DNA of 64,000 nucleotides from Scleroderma bovista (taxonomy: Eukaryota; Basidiomycota; Agaricomycetes; Boletales; Sclerodermataceae). This document shows, piece by piece, positions 22,648 through 33,027 of the stretch (the stretch's first letter is position 1; each line of letters starts with the position of its first letter). Where the stretch lies: positions 23,210 to 87,209 of the forward strand of contig JAYMGJ010000019.1 in NCBI GenBank assembly GCA_037178675.1. Reading direction: 5' to 3'. A model generated the notes under the pieces. It made no database searches, was not told the DNA's origin, and saw only the letters and a list, made by a program, of their open reading frames with translations. A program made the position numbers and the translations under genes.

Positions 22648-23745
22648 AATCATGCTGTTGTGTAGCGGCGTGTCAGGATGTTTCCAGCAGCGTGTGCCGC
22701 AATGATGATGGTGCCGAATTGTTGATTGTGCTGGAATGTTGACTGTGCCGGAATGATGATTGTGCCGAACGGTTGATTGTGCCGGAGGGCTGACTCTGCC
22801 GCAATGTTGAGCCAGAATGGTGATTGTGCCGAAATGATGATTGTGCTGCAGTGTTGGCTCGGCCGCAATGTTGCCTGTGCCAGAGGGTTGAGTGTGCCAG
22901 AGTGTTGACTGGGCCAGACTAATGATGGTGCCGACGGAGTGTTGATTGTGCCGGCCTGTTGACTGCCAGGATGTGGATCCTGCTGGAGTGTTGACTGTGC
23001 CGCAAGGTTGATTGTGCCGGAGTATTGATTGTGCTGGCCTGTCAACATTACAGCAGAGTCAACACTGCGGCACAATCAACCCTCCAGCACAATCACCGTT
23101 CTGGCTCAACATTGTGGCAGAGTCAACCCTGTGGCACAATCAACCATTCAGCACATTCATCATTCCGGCAGATTCAACAGTTCGGCACAATTATAATTCT
23201 GGCAGCGTGAACTAATCTAGCATCAATCATGCTGTTGTGTAGTGGCGTGTCAGGATGCTTCCGGCAATGTGTGCCACAATGATGATAGTGCCGAATTGTT
23301 GATTGTGCCAAACTGTTGACTGTGCCGGAATGATGAATGTGCTGAATGGTTGATTGTGCCACAGGGTTGACTCTGCCACAATGTTGAGCCAGAACGGTGA
23401 TTGTGCCGGAGGGTTGATTGTGCCGCAGTGTTGACTCTGCCATAATGTTGACAGGCCAGCACAATCAATACTCCGGCACAATCAACCTTGCGGCACAGTC
23501 AACACTCCGGCAGGATCCACATCCCGGCAGTCAACAGGTCGGCACAATCAACACTCCGTCGGCACAATCAACACTCTGTCGGCACAATCAACCATTCGGC
23601 ACCATCATCAGTCCGGCCCAGTCAACACTCCAGCCCAATCAACACTCTGGCACAGTCAACACTCCGGCACAGTCAACACTCCGGCACCATTACCAGTCCG
23701 GCACAGTCATCATATGGACCACTCATCGGCGACAGTTTCTCCTCA
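22648..23745. repeat. Nested palindromic minisatellite of GTGCCG/CGGCAC words
   Basis: The sequence is built from 20-25-bp variants of TTGATTGTGCCGGAGTG. It flips orientation so that 22880-23215 is the inverse of 23278-23640, with the axis near 23246 and a loop of about 60 bp. For example, 23012-23075 pairs with 23418-23481 almost exactly. A direct repeat starting CATCAATCATGCTGTTG also occurs at 22648 and 23221. The foldback could form a long hairpin. Arms differ mainly by CG to CA or TG changes. Confidence 0.85.
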
Positions 23746-24138
23746 AGGCTGATGCAACTCGTGTGAGCTTCTCATCATTTTCAGTGTCGACAGGTTCCAT
23801 CTTGATGCGCGTTGGCCGCCCCCGGGAATACTTCTTGCTCTGCCAGTCATGTCCGAGTGAGGGTGCGTGGTGGGCAGTGCTGGAATGCCGATCCTGCCGG
23901 AGTGTTGACTGTGCCGGAATGATGAATGTGCCGCCCTGTTGAATGTTTACACTTGACCAAGCCGGATCATTGTGATCATGCCGGAATCGACTTTGGGCTC
24001 GCCGAGCGGCACTACATCCCATCGGCACAACACACGTTCGGATAGTATCTACTACAAACTACTTCCAACAAATTTGGACTACATACCATCAGAATTACAT
24101 TTTAGTACAACAAACAATCATATCAGGAAGCTAATTAT
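23746..24138. other. Noncoding spacer between the palindrome and the TET/JBP gene
   Basis: A few more CCGGAATG and CGGCAC words occur to about 24025, then AT-richer sequence downstream of the TET/JBP stop codon. No gene is recognised. Confidence 0.5.
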
Positions 24139-25508
24139 TCAATGCTTCACCAGTGCATTGCGGACATTATCTGGCGTCACCCAATCAAGAGGCCGTGGCA
24201 CCCTCAACCAATGGTGAATATTATCCCTCATATAATACGCCAAACAGCACCTCGCTCCGTCAACCTCGTTGACGCCGTGCCGAAAGAGCCGGCTGGAAAA
24301 TGCAACGACAGTGCCGGGATTGTACAATACCTGAATCCCAAGACTGGGAATGTGCAGTGCACAATCATCATAATTACCGACACTGACTAGCATGTCATAC
24401 CAATCTGCTCGAGAGTGTGGGTCCCTGTGGAGGGGGGTACTTCGATTGACAATTAGCGAGATATTGGTGAAGACAGTGGACCAATTTTCAAGTGCCGCCA
24501 GCATTCCGGGATCATGGCCGGTCGCCCAGTCAGTCAAGTGTTGCATGGCAAGGTGGCCGGCATCGTATAGAGGTGGATGGATAATAGAAAGAACACCTGA
24601 AAGTATTGCCGACGGAAGACATATATCCTTGCTCCATTGATAGCCGGTAGGACCGGCCAAAGCCTTGGACACCCCCGGAATGTCATTGGGGGTCTAGCAG
24701 AAGATCAAACAAGTGCATCATCAAAAGAAGGAAGGTACTCACAGAATGGCCGAGCATGTGCCGTGCCGGAGAGAATTCCAAGCACCCGAAAATATCCACG
24801 TCATCCTTGAAATACTGGTGTGTTGTACGCCATGATTGATTAGTAATACTCTCTTCCAGTGGATCTGCAAGTGAATCGATGGATGCCGCGATGTGCTCCT
24901 AGAAACAAAGGCCTCAACAGTGGACAATGAGAGTGGAATGATACCATACTTGGATGCAGGGAGCTAGAGCTCCGGGAAGATACCACAATGCAATTGTGTC
25001 ACCTTCTCCCAGAATAATGGTGGGCCGGGAAAGGGTCCCAGTCAAAGAGGAAGGATGTCTACGGAGGACCCTAATCTCCTGTTGCTCATTTGTTCCGGAT
25101 TGCATTGGTCCGAGGCTTTCAGACAACCTAATCAAGTCAATGCCGCACGAAACTTCAGTGGATATCAAGCAAGGGATAATAGAACTATAAAAGAATTGGC
25201 TCACTCCGATTATGGTATGCCTGTGTGATGGTGGATACAATTTGGTTCATGGCTACAGTTGCGTCCACCGGCAGGGACAGAAGTGTTTCCGGGGTGGGGG
25301 AATTTAAGTCTGGGAATGCTTCATTCAGGAAGCGGCGCCGCATATATGATGCCATGATGTCAGACAAAGTATAGTTGGATGGCACGGCATTTGCACCGGC
25401 CATTGGAAACAGGACGACTTTTGACAATGTGGGGAGTAAAAATTTTAGTGGGGGATGTGCGGCATCCTGCGGACATCTGTTTGCAAACGGCAATGCAACA
25501 CATTCCAT
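24139..25508 (-). CDS. TET/JBP-family 2OG-Fe(II) dioxygenase
   Basis: The family oxidises 5-methylcytosine or thymine in DNA using Fe(II) and 2-oxoglutarate. On the minus strand, exon 1 holds YTLSDIMASYMRRRFLNEAF and LSLPVDATVAMNQIV; exon 2 holds CGIDLIRLSESLG, RRHPSSLTGTLSRPTIILG and GDTIALWYLPGAL; exon 3 holds the EHIAASIDSL and DVDIFGCLEFSPARHMLG blocks; exon 4 holds the catalytic core. There the metal ligands H-R-D (in TPLHRDPHS) and the distal His (LFRHGV) are followed by the arginine of DGARCCLAYYMRD, expected to bind 2-oxoglutarate, and the chain ends RNALVKH. All exons join by short introns and no stop interrupts the core, so the enzyme may be active. A second open frame upstream (25360-25581) is rich in Cys and may encode a missed N-terminal exon. 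KDZ elements of mushrooms are known to associate with such genes. Confidence 0.72.
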
Positions 25509-25678
25509 TCTCGGCTAGATCCACTAAACAAGGCTGATCGGCGATTGGCCGGTGCGAAACAACACATGCCCGGTTGCACAATGTGGTAATTATGCATCAG
25601 GTGACATGTGGACCGTGAGAACATTGATTACCTGAATGTTATAAGGCTTAGGGCGAATCGGCCATCACACCATCAATC
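25509..25678. promoter_or_regulatory. Divergent promoter region
   Basis: About 170 bp separate the start of the TET/JBP gene (-) from the start of the small gene at 25679 (+). The two genes probably share control sequences here. No TATA box is obvious, and part of this interval may be coding for a longer TET/JBP N-terminus. Confidence 0.35.
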
Positions 25679-26463
25679 ATGAATACCACATCCGAACTGC
25701 ACGAAACCTGTGAACTGTCCATGGTATTGCAATACGTTGGAGTCCGCTTTCGACAGATGGTGCACGCGGTTCAACAACAGCCCGAGGGGATGCTGGCCAC
25801 AGCTGAATGGTATGCAAACGTACAAACGGAAGTGGTAAGTGGAGAATGATTACATTTGATTAACACACTCATGAGCCCCCAGGCAAATTTAGAACGTGTG
25901 CTTGCCGCATGCCAGGCTATGGGTGCGAAGATGATATTGCCAATGATGGCGAGCAGGGTGCACAGAATGGTCGTACTAGAAGATCTGCCGCTGGCAAGAC
26001 TGTATGCGGCAATGCAGCAGTTGAACGTCTATCATGCGAAGGCCGCCGAAGTCCAGGTTCCAAGTACGCTTCAAGTGGCAAACTCGTGGTGGGTAAATGG
26101 CCACGGCCCATGTACGGCAGGGTACAGCACGCGGCCGCTGCGGGACATGGTATCGGAGGCAGAGGCATTCTTTCTGCCGGACCTGGTATGCTCCCTTATC
26201 CGTGTTGTGTTAGATACTAAAGCTTTTCCAAGGTTGCTGATAGAAAGGTCACCATTCTACTCACCGTTGGGTATACCTCCGACGAGGCCTTGTCAAATGC
26301 ACGGTACTTCTGCGACAATATGTTGCGGAGCTCAGACAATGCCCTCAAATATCATATAGAGGTGATGCAGCATTGTGCAAAAAGGATGGAGGACATTGAG
26401 ATGCTAACCCGTGCACCAAATGCATTGCGGCAGAAATGGGAGGAGTCTTTGGGTGGTAGGTAA
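25679..26463 (+). CDS. Small unrecognised helical protein of element A
   Basis: Three exons joined by GT-AG introns: MNTTSELHETCELSMVLQYV... (25679-25834), ANLERVLAACQAMGAKM... (about 25883-26185) and VADRKVTILLTVGYTSDEAL... (about 26233-26463), ending WEESLGGR. The exons join in frame and no stop interrupts them. The protein, about 230 residues, looks alpha-helical with no known motif. It is divergently arranged with the TET/JBP gene, so the two may be co-expressed. Its codons contain many GCCGC and CGGCA words like the rest of element A. Confidence 0.5.
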
Positions 26464-27144
26464 ACATTGTATGAATACCTACATATATGTTCATCACAAC
26501 AATAATTGGTTAATCAAATATCGGCCAAAGCGACACATGTGATATAATGTTGCCGGCCAAAGTCTGAGCTGCGGCTGCAACACCCGGCCAGGTTAACAAT
26601 GAGGCAGAAATCACACAGGGAACACATCGGCATGAATGGGAATAGCACATGTCTGGGTGGAGGTGTCGTCCGCATCTTCCAATACAATGGGTGCCGCAAG
26701 TTGATACCTTATGCCGGTCGTCAAGTTTGCGGCTGTGATGGCTGTAACCAATCATGGCTGGGCGGCAGTGGTGGCCTCCACTATGACAAGTACAGCCGCG
26801 GTATCACGGCAAAAGAAAGGTATGCCACAGCAATGCGGCCAGAGAACCAGGGATAGCCGCTGCTGCCGAAGGACTGTTAGCAGCATGGCGGCCAAAGCAG
26901 CAGGGTAGCCATGGAATTGTGGCCAAGGGGCTAGAAGTAGCAGAGTAGGCCCCGCCTCCTGCAGTTCCCAAGGCACGCCGCTAAAGTGGTGTCACACAAT
27001 GTGTCAAGCCCCATATGATGGTGTCCCATGATTACATAACAGCCCCAGGTGCCGTATCATCTATAAGAGCAGGAGGCCCTGGATATAGTGTTCTCTATTC
27101 TATTATAGAGCCCAACAAATAGGAGTGAGTAGGAGGGCTGCAGT
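26464..27144. other. Right interior of element A without a recognised gene
   Basis: Noncoding sequence with many GCCGC, GCGGC and CGGCA words (for example 26755-26990). Open frames here are short and on both strands. Homology with the left subterminal block begins at about 27145. Confidence 0.5.
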
Positions 27145-27732
27145 GCCAGTGTCCCGTGCTTTGCATCAGGCCCTAAATATGGTTTGCCATTTCTGTTGGC
27201 AGGCCAGAGGAATAGTGTGTTTCGGGCTTTGATCAGGCTGTAACAACAGAGTCCCTTTCTTACCAAAGGGCCATGGAACTATTGTCCCTTGCATTCCAAT
27301 GGGCTGTGCAGAGACTGTACCTTTAAGGGGTGCTAGCCACAGGTGTGGTGTCCCATAACTCTGGGCAAGCCCTGGAGACAGCGTCATTTATAGTCAGTGC
27401 GCCCAGCTCAGTCTGACAGGCAATGGCCATGGTATCCCATAGCATTGGGCAGGCCCTAGCAGAGGTGTTATCTAGCTATGCAGGCAAACCTTGCAAGTAC
27501 ATTTTAAAGTGACAAGCCATGAATGGGGTGTCCCAGAGGATTAAACAAGCCCTCAATGTGGGAACAACTATATAGTTGGGAAGGCATGTGGATAGGTGTC
27601 CCATTGAGTGCGTTGGGCCACAAAGTTGATCTCCCTGTATACCCATTAGGCCCTAGATATTATGTCCTCTATATAGATGTATCGCCGTGCATATAGTGTT
27701 AAGTAACTACCGTTAGGCCAAGATCTGGCACG
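27145..27732 (+). repeat. Subterminal direct repeat, right copy
   Basis: Collinear with 13363-13911 and in the same orientation; see that entry for shared landmarks. It lies just inside the right minisatellite, as the left copy lies just inside the left one. Confidence 0.7.
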
Positions 27733-27769
27733 AGGAACCGTCAGCACTAAATTGATGCAGCAATAGATG

Positions 27770-27905
27770 CGGCCAACACATAACACCTGGCACCACATAT
27801 CGTCGGCACCACATATCAGCGGCACCACATATCAGCGGCACCACATATCAGCGGCACTGCATATCAGCGGCACAACATCTCATCGGCACATCATCTCGTT
27901 GAACA
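27770..27905. repeat. CGGCACCACATATCAG minisatellite
   Basis: Six or seven tandem copies of a 16-18-bp unit, CGGCACCACATATCAG, with CGGCACAACATCTCAT-like variants at the right. It mirrors the position of the 13.9-kb minisatellite next to the other subterminal repeat. Confidence 0.85.
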
Positions 27906-27928
27906 TGCCGGAGTGTTGACTTTGCCGC

Positions 27929-28196
27929 TGTAGAGACAGTCCTGTCTCTAGGTGTAGAATTGGTAGTACTGATACTGGACTCTTACCTTAGCTATGTAGG
28001 CTTGTACTTAGCTTACTAAGCAACTTCCCTCTTTCCTCTGTATATGTTTGATCTCAGTCCTGGAGTGACTGAACACCTCTACTCTCCCTACTTCCTCTAG
28101 TCTCCCCAGTCCCTGGGAGCTCTGCCAGACCTCCAGAAGCCCCTGGGTCGAGCGTGCCTCACCTGAGGCAGCAGCAACACCCAACCCCCCCCTACA
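27929..28196 (+). mobile_element. Solo LTR inserted in element A
   Basis: It begins TGTAGAGACAG and ends TACA, so it has TG...CA ends, and is flanked by CCGC (27925-27928) and CCGC (28197-28200), a 4-bp target-site duplication. Removing it restores the local GACTTTGCCGCACTG motif. The first 20 bp contain the hairpin AGAGACAG-TC-CTGTCTCT. An inverted relative interrupts the copia copy at 53362-53641. No coding sequence is present, so it is a solo LTR or a very small LTR-like element. Confidence 0.75.
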
Positions 28197-28496
28197 CCGC
28201 ACTGTTGACCATGCCGCAATGCTGATTGACCGGCTCACTATGGTGTTATTGCTGCCGTCAGATTTCACCCCACTGCCTCCATTGCATACTGGCTCACTTA
28301 TTCTATTGGTATGCTACTCCTCTCAGCCTGAGTATTTTCATGACGACACCCATTTGTCCGGCTTAAGACTTTCACCCTACCCCGTGATGACAACAGAGCC
28401 ATGGGCCCACCGTTGTCACTTGGTGACAATGCTGTCGGGGGCTGACCCCTGTGATACGGCAAAGCTCTAGTCATAAGCCTCACTTCCGCCAGCCCG

Positions 28497-28555
28497 TGTA
28501 GCACGGCCGATTGTCATCGTCCGCTGACCGTATAACACGGCCTACCCAGGTGCAT
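28497..28555 (-). repeat. Right terminal inverted repeat of element A
   Basis: On the minus strand it reads ATGCACCTGGGTAGGCCGT, then a variable part, then TGACAATCGGCCGTGCTACA. The GTAGGCCGT portion is closer to the element B terminus (TTAGGCCGT) than to the left end of A, which has diverged there. Confidence 0.7.
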
Positions 28556-29819
28556 GGGCTCAGCTTAAGCGGTATGTCACATTGGAAAGAGCTTCAATAT
28601 TGTGTCCTGACGCACAAATTCAGGACAATCGATGCCAATATCATGATTGAACTTGACATTCGTGTTGGCAATACAGGTAATATAGTTCCATCACAGTTCC
28701 TGTTTTGGGAAACTTGGTACATATCTGCCACACCTTCATGACCTTCGGAGGACAAATGGTGTGCAATCTACGTGATTGAGTATTCAGCGCTCAGTGTTGA
28801 TGTTATTGATAGCGTTCCACCAAATCCTTGCTTTTGAAAATGCGAAGAACATCATTGTATTACAGGGTTTAAGTAAACAAAATTCTCACCCACCATGGTG
28901 GTTACTTGCTTTCCTATTTTCTCAAAGTGCTTGTCAGGGTGGCCCAATATCAGCCATCTGCAAGTGCCCTGGATGCATCCCTCGAAACCATTGTGGGTCA
29001 GGATGGCAGCACCATCAATTGTGAAGCTGGTACCATAAAGGGGGTGAACTGACTATAGGTAAGTGCCCGACTGCTAGCCATTGCACTGATCATGGTAATG
29101 AAGCGCAACAGTAATGTATGCTGTCAAATCGTTATTCTCACAAATGACTGTCCACACTCTAGAGGTTTGTTGGCCTGAGATGCGTATGGCATCCCCGCGT
29201 GCTTTGCGGCATCCCACAATGTCCTTTTGTCTTTATGGAGAGGTAGTGATTTGTTTTCGAGCTTTGAATGTTTGATTTACAGCTTCAGTTCACGGCTGCA
29301 GCCCATTTACATTCCAAGAAAACTCTACTCACTGATGCCATTGATTAAGTCGGTTGCTGTGTGTACTGACCGTGGCACTGTAATCGTTGATCCCCAAAAG
29401 GGAAGATAATTGTTTTGAATTATTTCTCTTTATTGCTCACCAGTTCTATGCAGCATGACGAAACCAGTCATTGCAGTCGTTCCAGACTTCACTGGCGCCT
29501 CCTCAAAGTCAAATATGACAGACCTGGAGGCTCACTATGAGAACACCTGCCCACTTGGGCATATTCGATACAATGCATCTGAGTTGATGGCCATAAATGA
29601 CAGTAAGCTATTCTAAAGTCAATGTATGCATGATAGAGATCTTTGTCTAGCCATGAGTACTAGATGTTACACCACGACGGATGGTAAACCTTCCCCATGA
29701 CTCCAACTTCATCTGATGGGAGATCGAGGCAAGTTCCTTACTCCGCACATCGCATGTTCTTCTGTTTTCCTCCGAGTTCATTGAAGTAAGGGATACGCGG
29801 ACTGGGAGACTTGATCAAG
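28556..29819 (+). other. Region of unrecognised exon-like fragments
   Basis: Several short open stretches with plausible intron borders occur on the plus strand: MSHWKELQYCVLTHKF (about 28572), a block DASLETIVGQDGSTIN (about 28970), and MTKPVIAVVPDFTG (29456). Together they may be remains of one multi-exon gene, but no family is recognised and no continuous model was made. Confidence 0.25.
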
Positions 29820-30679
29820 TCATTGAGGGCATGGGCATTCGACCGCTGTACACTCCAAGCTCGCATGCCATTCCTTCTCTTGTTGCATGTGGCGTGGTGA
29901 GAAGAACAATGAGGACGGGTTAATTGAACAGGTCTTGGAACTTACTGATACAACAGAACTTACACTATGACACCAGCTTCGGGGAGCTTTGCACCTCCCG
30001 ATATCTGGGATGAGTGGGAGTGATACATTTTTGATGCAACATGGATTGTGCAGACTACTAAAACATTGAATTAATTGAAATCGCAGTCCTGTAGCCAAAG
30101 CATGCATCGGATTGTTGTGGACTTCTTCGTCACATCGGATATTATAATTGCGCGGTGGTAACAGTGATGCTTGAGCAAGACAGATAAGGAAAATTAATGA
30201 CAACCTACTACTAAACAACATCACCCCTGCTTGCCTCACTTGTTCAAGTTGGATGACACCAGGTTTCCGTCTTCGCATTCAGGCTCCTTCCGTTTGCAGT
30301 GTTCAAGAGGAATATAAAGTTTGGTATCCCCAGCGAAATTCATAGCTCATTCTAGTGCATCGAGAAAAGAATCTGTGAGATCCGGAAGGAAATGTGTGTA
30401 ATTGGGCGAGAGTGATGTTTCCATGTCGCGGTATGACTTGACCAACCGTCTATGAATTATTTTGGCATAGCCGATTACATGCCAGAAAATTGTGGGAGCA
30501 TCCACTTTCAGTGAGGTTAGAAGGTACCGCACCCGCTCCACGGGTATGTACATAATCGGGGAACAGCGATCAAAAAGCTTTGGCTTGTTCAGGTGGGTGC
30601 ATTTTGTGATCCTCGTCAACATAGAAGTACATGACCCAGACCCAGACCCACCACAATGACTCAAGATCGTGAATAGCAT
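29820..30679 (-). other. Unrecognised minus-strand open frames
   Basis: The frame at 30347-30679 (about 110 codons) contains RVRYLLTSLKVDAPTIFW and ends SFLDALE; it reads like real protein but matches nothing I know. The frame at 29820-30278 is less convincing. No intron structure is assigned. Confidence 0.25.
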
Positions 30680-31016
30680 CCGTAATCTAACAAAAATCTA
30701 TCTGAGCTATTACGGCTTTATTCGTGCCTTTCGGGACATTTAGGACTTAGTGCACTTTTTTGGCGAGGCAGCCAGCAGAACTTAAATAACGTGACTCACG
30801 GAAAGTAAATTAAGTCCAGCAGTTCATAATGATGTCACGATAAGTCAAAAGAGTTTGCAACATTGCTACAATGTCGGAAAAGTGCAGAAAGACTGTATTA
30901 TACAGCTGTTACAGAGGTGTATCTAAGACAATAAATAGGGTGCTGTTGTCCTCCTGTTTCCGATTGTCGCTGCCAATACCAAGAGCAGTGGAGGCAACGC
31001 GAGGGCATGGTGCGAG

Positions 31017-31304
31017 TGTTGGAGCAATACCTATCTATGTAGAGGAACTGCTACTCCTGCTCACCTGTTGTGTGGAGGGGACAAGCTGAGATGATAGTGG
31101 TAGCTGGTCAAGAGCTGTTATATTATGTAAGCGATGTCCGCTGTTTATATACAACAAATAGTGTGACACATGACTGTGACATGTGACATGTGACATGTAA
31201 CATCTACTCTAAAGAGGACTATTACTAAGTCTACACTAATATGGGTCGCAGTCTTGTGTGCACTTCATTGACGGTTTACGCCGGGTGCATGTGCGACTTC
31301 AACA
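31017..31304 (-). mobile_element. Solo copia LTR
   Basis: 288 bp, starting TGTTGGAGCAATACC and ending CTTCAACA, inverted relative to the LTRs of the copia element at 40808. It is flanked by GCGAG (31012-31016) and GTGAG (31305-31309), a 5-bp target duplication that differs only by a C-to-T change at a CpG. A paralogous empty site lacking the LTR is visible at about 31635-31690. It formed by recombination between the two LTRs of a lost element. Confidence 0.85.
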
Positions 31305-31850
31305 GTGAGTCTGAAGACATGCTCAGGCTTGTCCCCTGGAAGGATGATGGTTCATCCACAATTTTTTTTGCAGTGTTGAGGCGAGGGAACCATGTTGGGA
31401 TCGATAGTAACCTCCCGAAGTGCATTGGGAGGTCTTAGTTGTTGAACCAGGGTCTCCGATGGCCTAGAAAAATCCATCAATTAATTGCGAGAACATCAAG
31501 ATGTGCCCACTCACGTCATTGTAATGCCTTGCGACACATTGGCTAAGCCTCCGCTAAGACTGATGTTACCAAGGCTTGTATTATTCTCTTTGTTCTCGGG
31601 CCCAGTCCACACAATACTTCTCTTGGACCACCCAAGGGCTGCGCGACGAGCAGTGGAGGCAACGTGAGGGCGTGGTGGGAGTCTGAAGACGTGCTTGGGG
31701 TCCCCTGAAATGAAGATTGGCTTTTCATCTGCAAATTTCTCGCAACGTTGAGGCAAGGCAATCATGTTGGGATTGAAAGTAGCCTCTTGAAGCACATTGG
31801 GGATCAATTGGACTGGGGGGGTATTGGAAGCGGCAGTGATAGAGTTCACT
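31305..31850 (-). repeat. Duplicated minus-strand gene segment
   Basis: The segment around 30960-31016 plus 31305-31440 is collinear with 31630-31800 (shared GAGCAGTGGAGGCAACG, GTCTGAAGAC and AACCATGTTGGGATCGA-like words). The 31511-31849 copy keeps an open frame ending SQGITMT with ISGDPKHVFRLPPRP; the other copy is degenerate and holds the solo LTR. Function is unknown. Confidence 0.55.
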
Positions 31851-32270
31851 ATGGCAGCCCTCAGCTGACCATTGGCAAGGGAGAATGAAAAAGAGGTCTT
31901 GATGGAGCGAGGATATGGCGAGGGCTGACTCCCAGCTCTTGAGCACCCATGTCAAAAGTCAGATGGAAGCAGATGGTAATTCTGGATGGAATGTTTGAGT
32001 AGCGCTTGCATTCCAGATCAATGACAAGGTGGATCAAATGCTGCAAAATAAACAATGTCAATTGAAACCATATGTTGGAATATTCATGGACATACATTGC
32101 ATGGCAAAAAGTGAGAATGGGGTGTCCACCCAGGTGTGCTTGCTCTCAGTTACAGCATCCTGCACCTCATCCCTAAGAGCATAGCACTTCCGAAGTGCTC
32201 AGATTCCCCATTTGTCGTCCCACAAGGAAAAAGAATCTACTGATGACGTCTCTGGGTCGACAACAAACAC

Positions 32271-32928
32271 TCAAGAAGGGCCTATTGTTTTCGTCACCGA
32301 GTTGGGGAGTTGAAAGGTCTTAGTTGTTGAACCAGGGAAAGAATGATCAGGTGAGTTGAAGGGCGACAAAGACCTCATTTTCTCCTCCTCAATGGTTTTG
32401 TATATCAAGGTCCTGGACACCCGAGCCTGTGAGATTCTTTGATGATGTCCATGACCGCACACACGGGGCCGCACGTGATCAAAAGTAGTGTTGGCCAGAG
32501 GGTGTGTAGCATTGGCAAGCATGACATTGAGTTGTGTGAGATCGATGCTGGACTGTGAACCCTCTGAGAAAGAGGAGTACCCATCAGAAATGGACAGTGG
32601 CAGGGTCGCTGCTCCCGAGCTGGAGGTGCATGTACTAGAACAAGAACATGTCATGACTGGTGGCCAAGTGAAGACAGGTTGTATTTGGACTAAAAACAGA
32701 GAAAGTCAATTTAGGTACAGAATAATTGGGGGGATACTTACAAGAACCAGAGGTATCTTCTCCTTCGGCCTGAAGTGCCATGTTCTCCAAGCTCTGGCGT
32801 TCCAAGAGGCCATGCTTTGTGCGAATCATATGCTCATCTCCAAATTTGAATGAGCTCAAGGTAGAAGCAATGGATGGCTTTGTTTTGATGATGCACGACT
32901 TGTCAGGGGACCAAGGGAGGTGATGCAA
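32271..32928 (-). CDS. Unrecognised Ser/Thr-rich protein
   Basis: Two exons joined by a GTAAGT...CTAG intron: one with SIASTLSSFKFGDEHMIRTK and ENMALQAEGEDTSG, then one with the block LSISDGYSSFSEGSQS and TFQLPNSVTKTIGPS at the end. It is disordered in character. It may extend upstream into 32929-33590. No domain is known. It could be a host gene or a companion of the adjacent Plavaka fragment. Confidence 0.35.
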
Positions 32929-33027
32929 GCTGTTGATTCATGACGCTGGTGACTGCGATTGTAGGGATGAATTTGTGAGTGGGCAGGGGTGCAGAAGTAG
33001 GAGCTGGATGCATCACTACTATCAACT

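Larger units (their letters stand above)
12967..28555. mobile_element. Element A: KDZ-type composite DNA transposon carrying a TET/JBP gene
   Basis: It is bounded by imperfect terminal inverted repeats: ATGCACCTG, then about 31 bp, then TGACAATCGGCCGTGCTACA at the left, and the reverse complement of the same pattern at the right (28497-28555). The same terminus begins element B at 56735. Inside are a KDZ transposase C-terminal fragment, a TET/JBP dioxygenase gene and four companion genes, plus subterminal direct repeats and CGGCA minisatellites. KDZ transposons are known in basidiomycetes and are known to associate with TET/JBP genes. Because the transposase lacks its N-terminal two thirds, this copy is probably non-autonomous. 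A solo LTR (27929-28196) has inserted near the right end. No target-site duplication was found at the ends chosen. Confidence 0.7.

Noticed and set aside
22650..23942. Several open frames of 60-174 codons rich in Gln, His, Ser and Thr on both strands
   Set aside because: They come from the palindromic minisatellite and encode the same repeating peptide in either direction; no start context or intron pattern.
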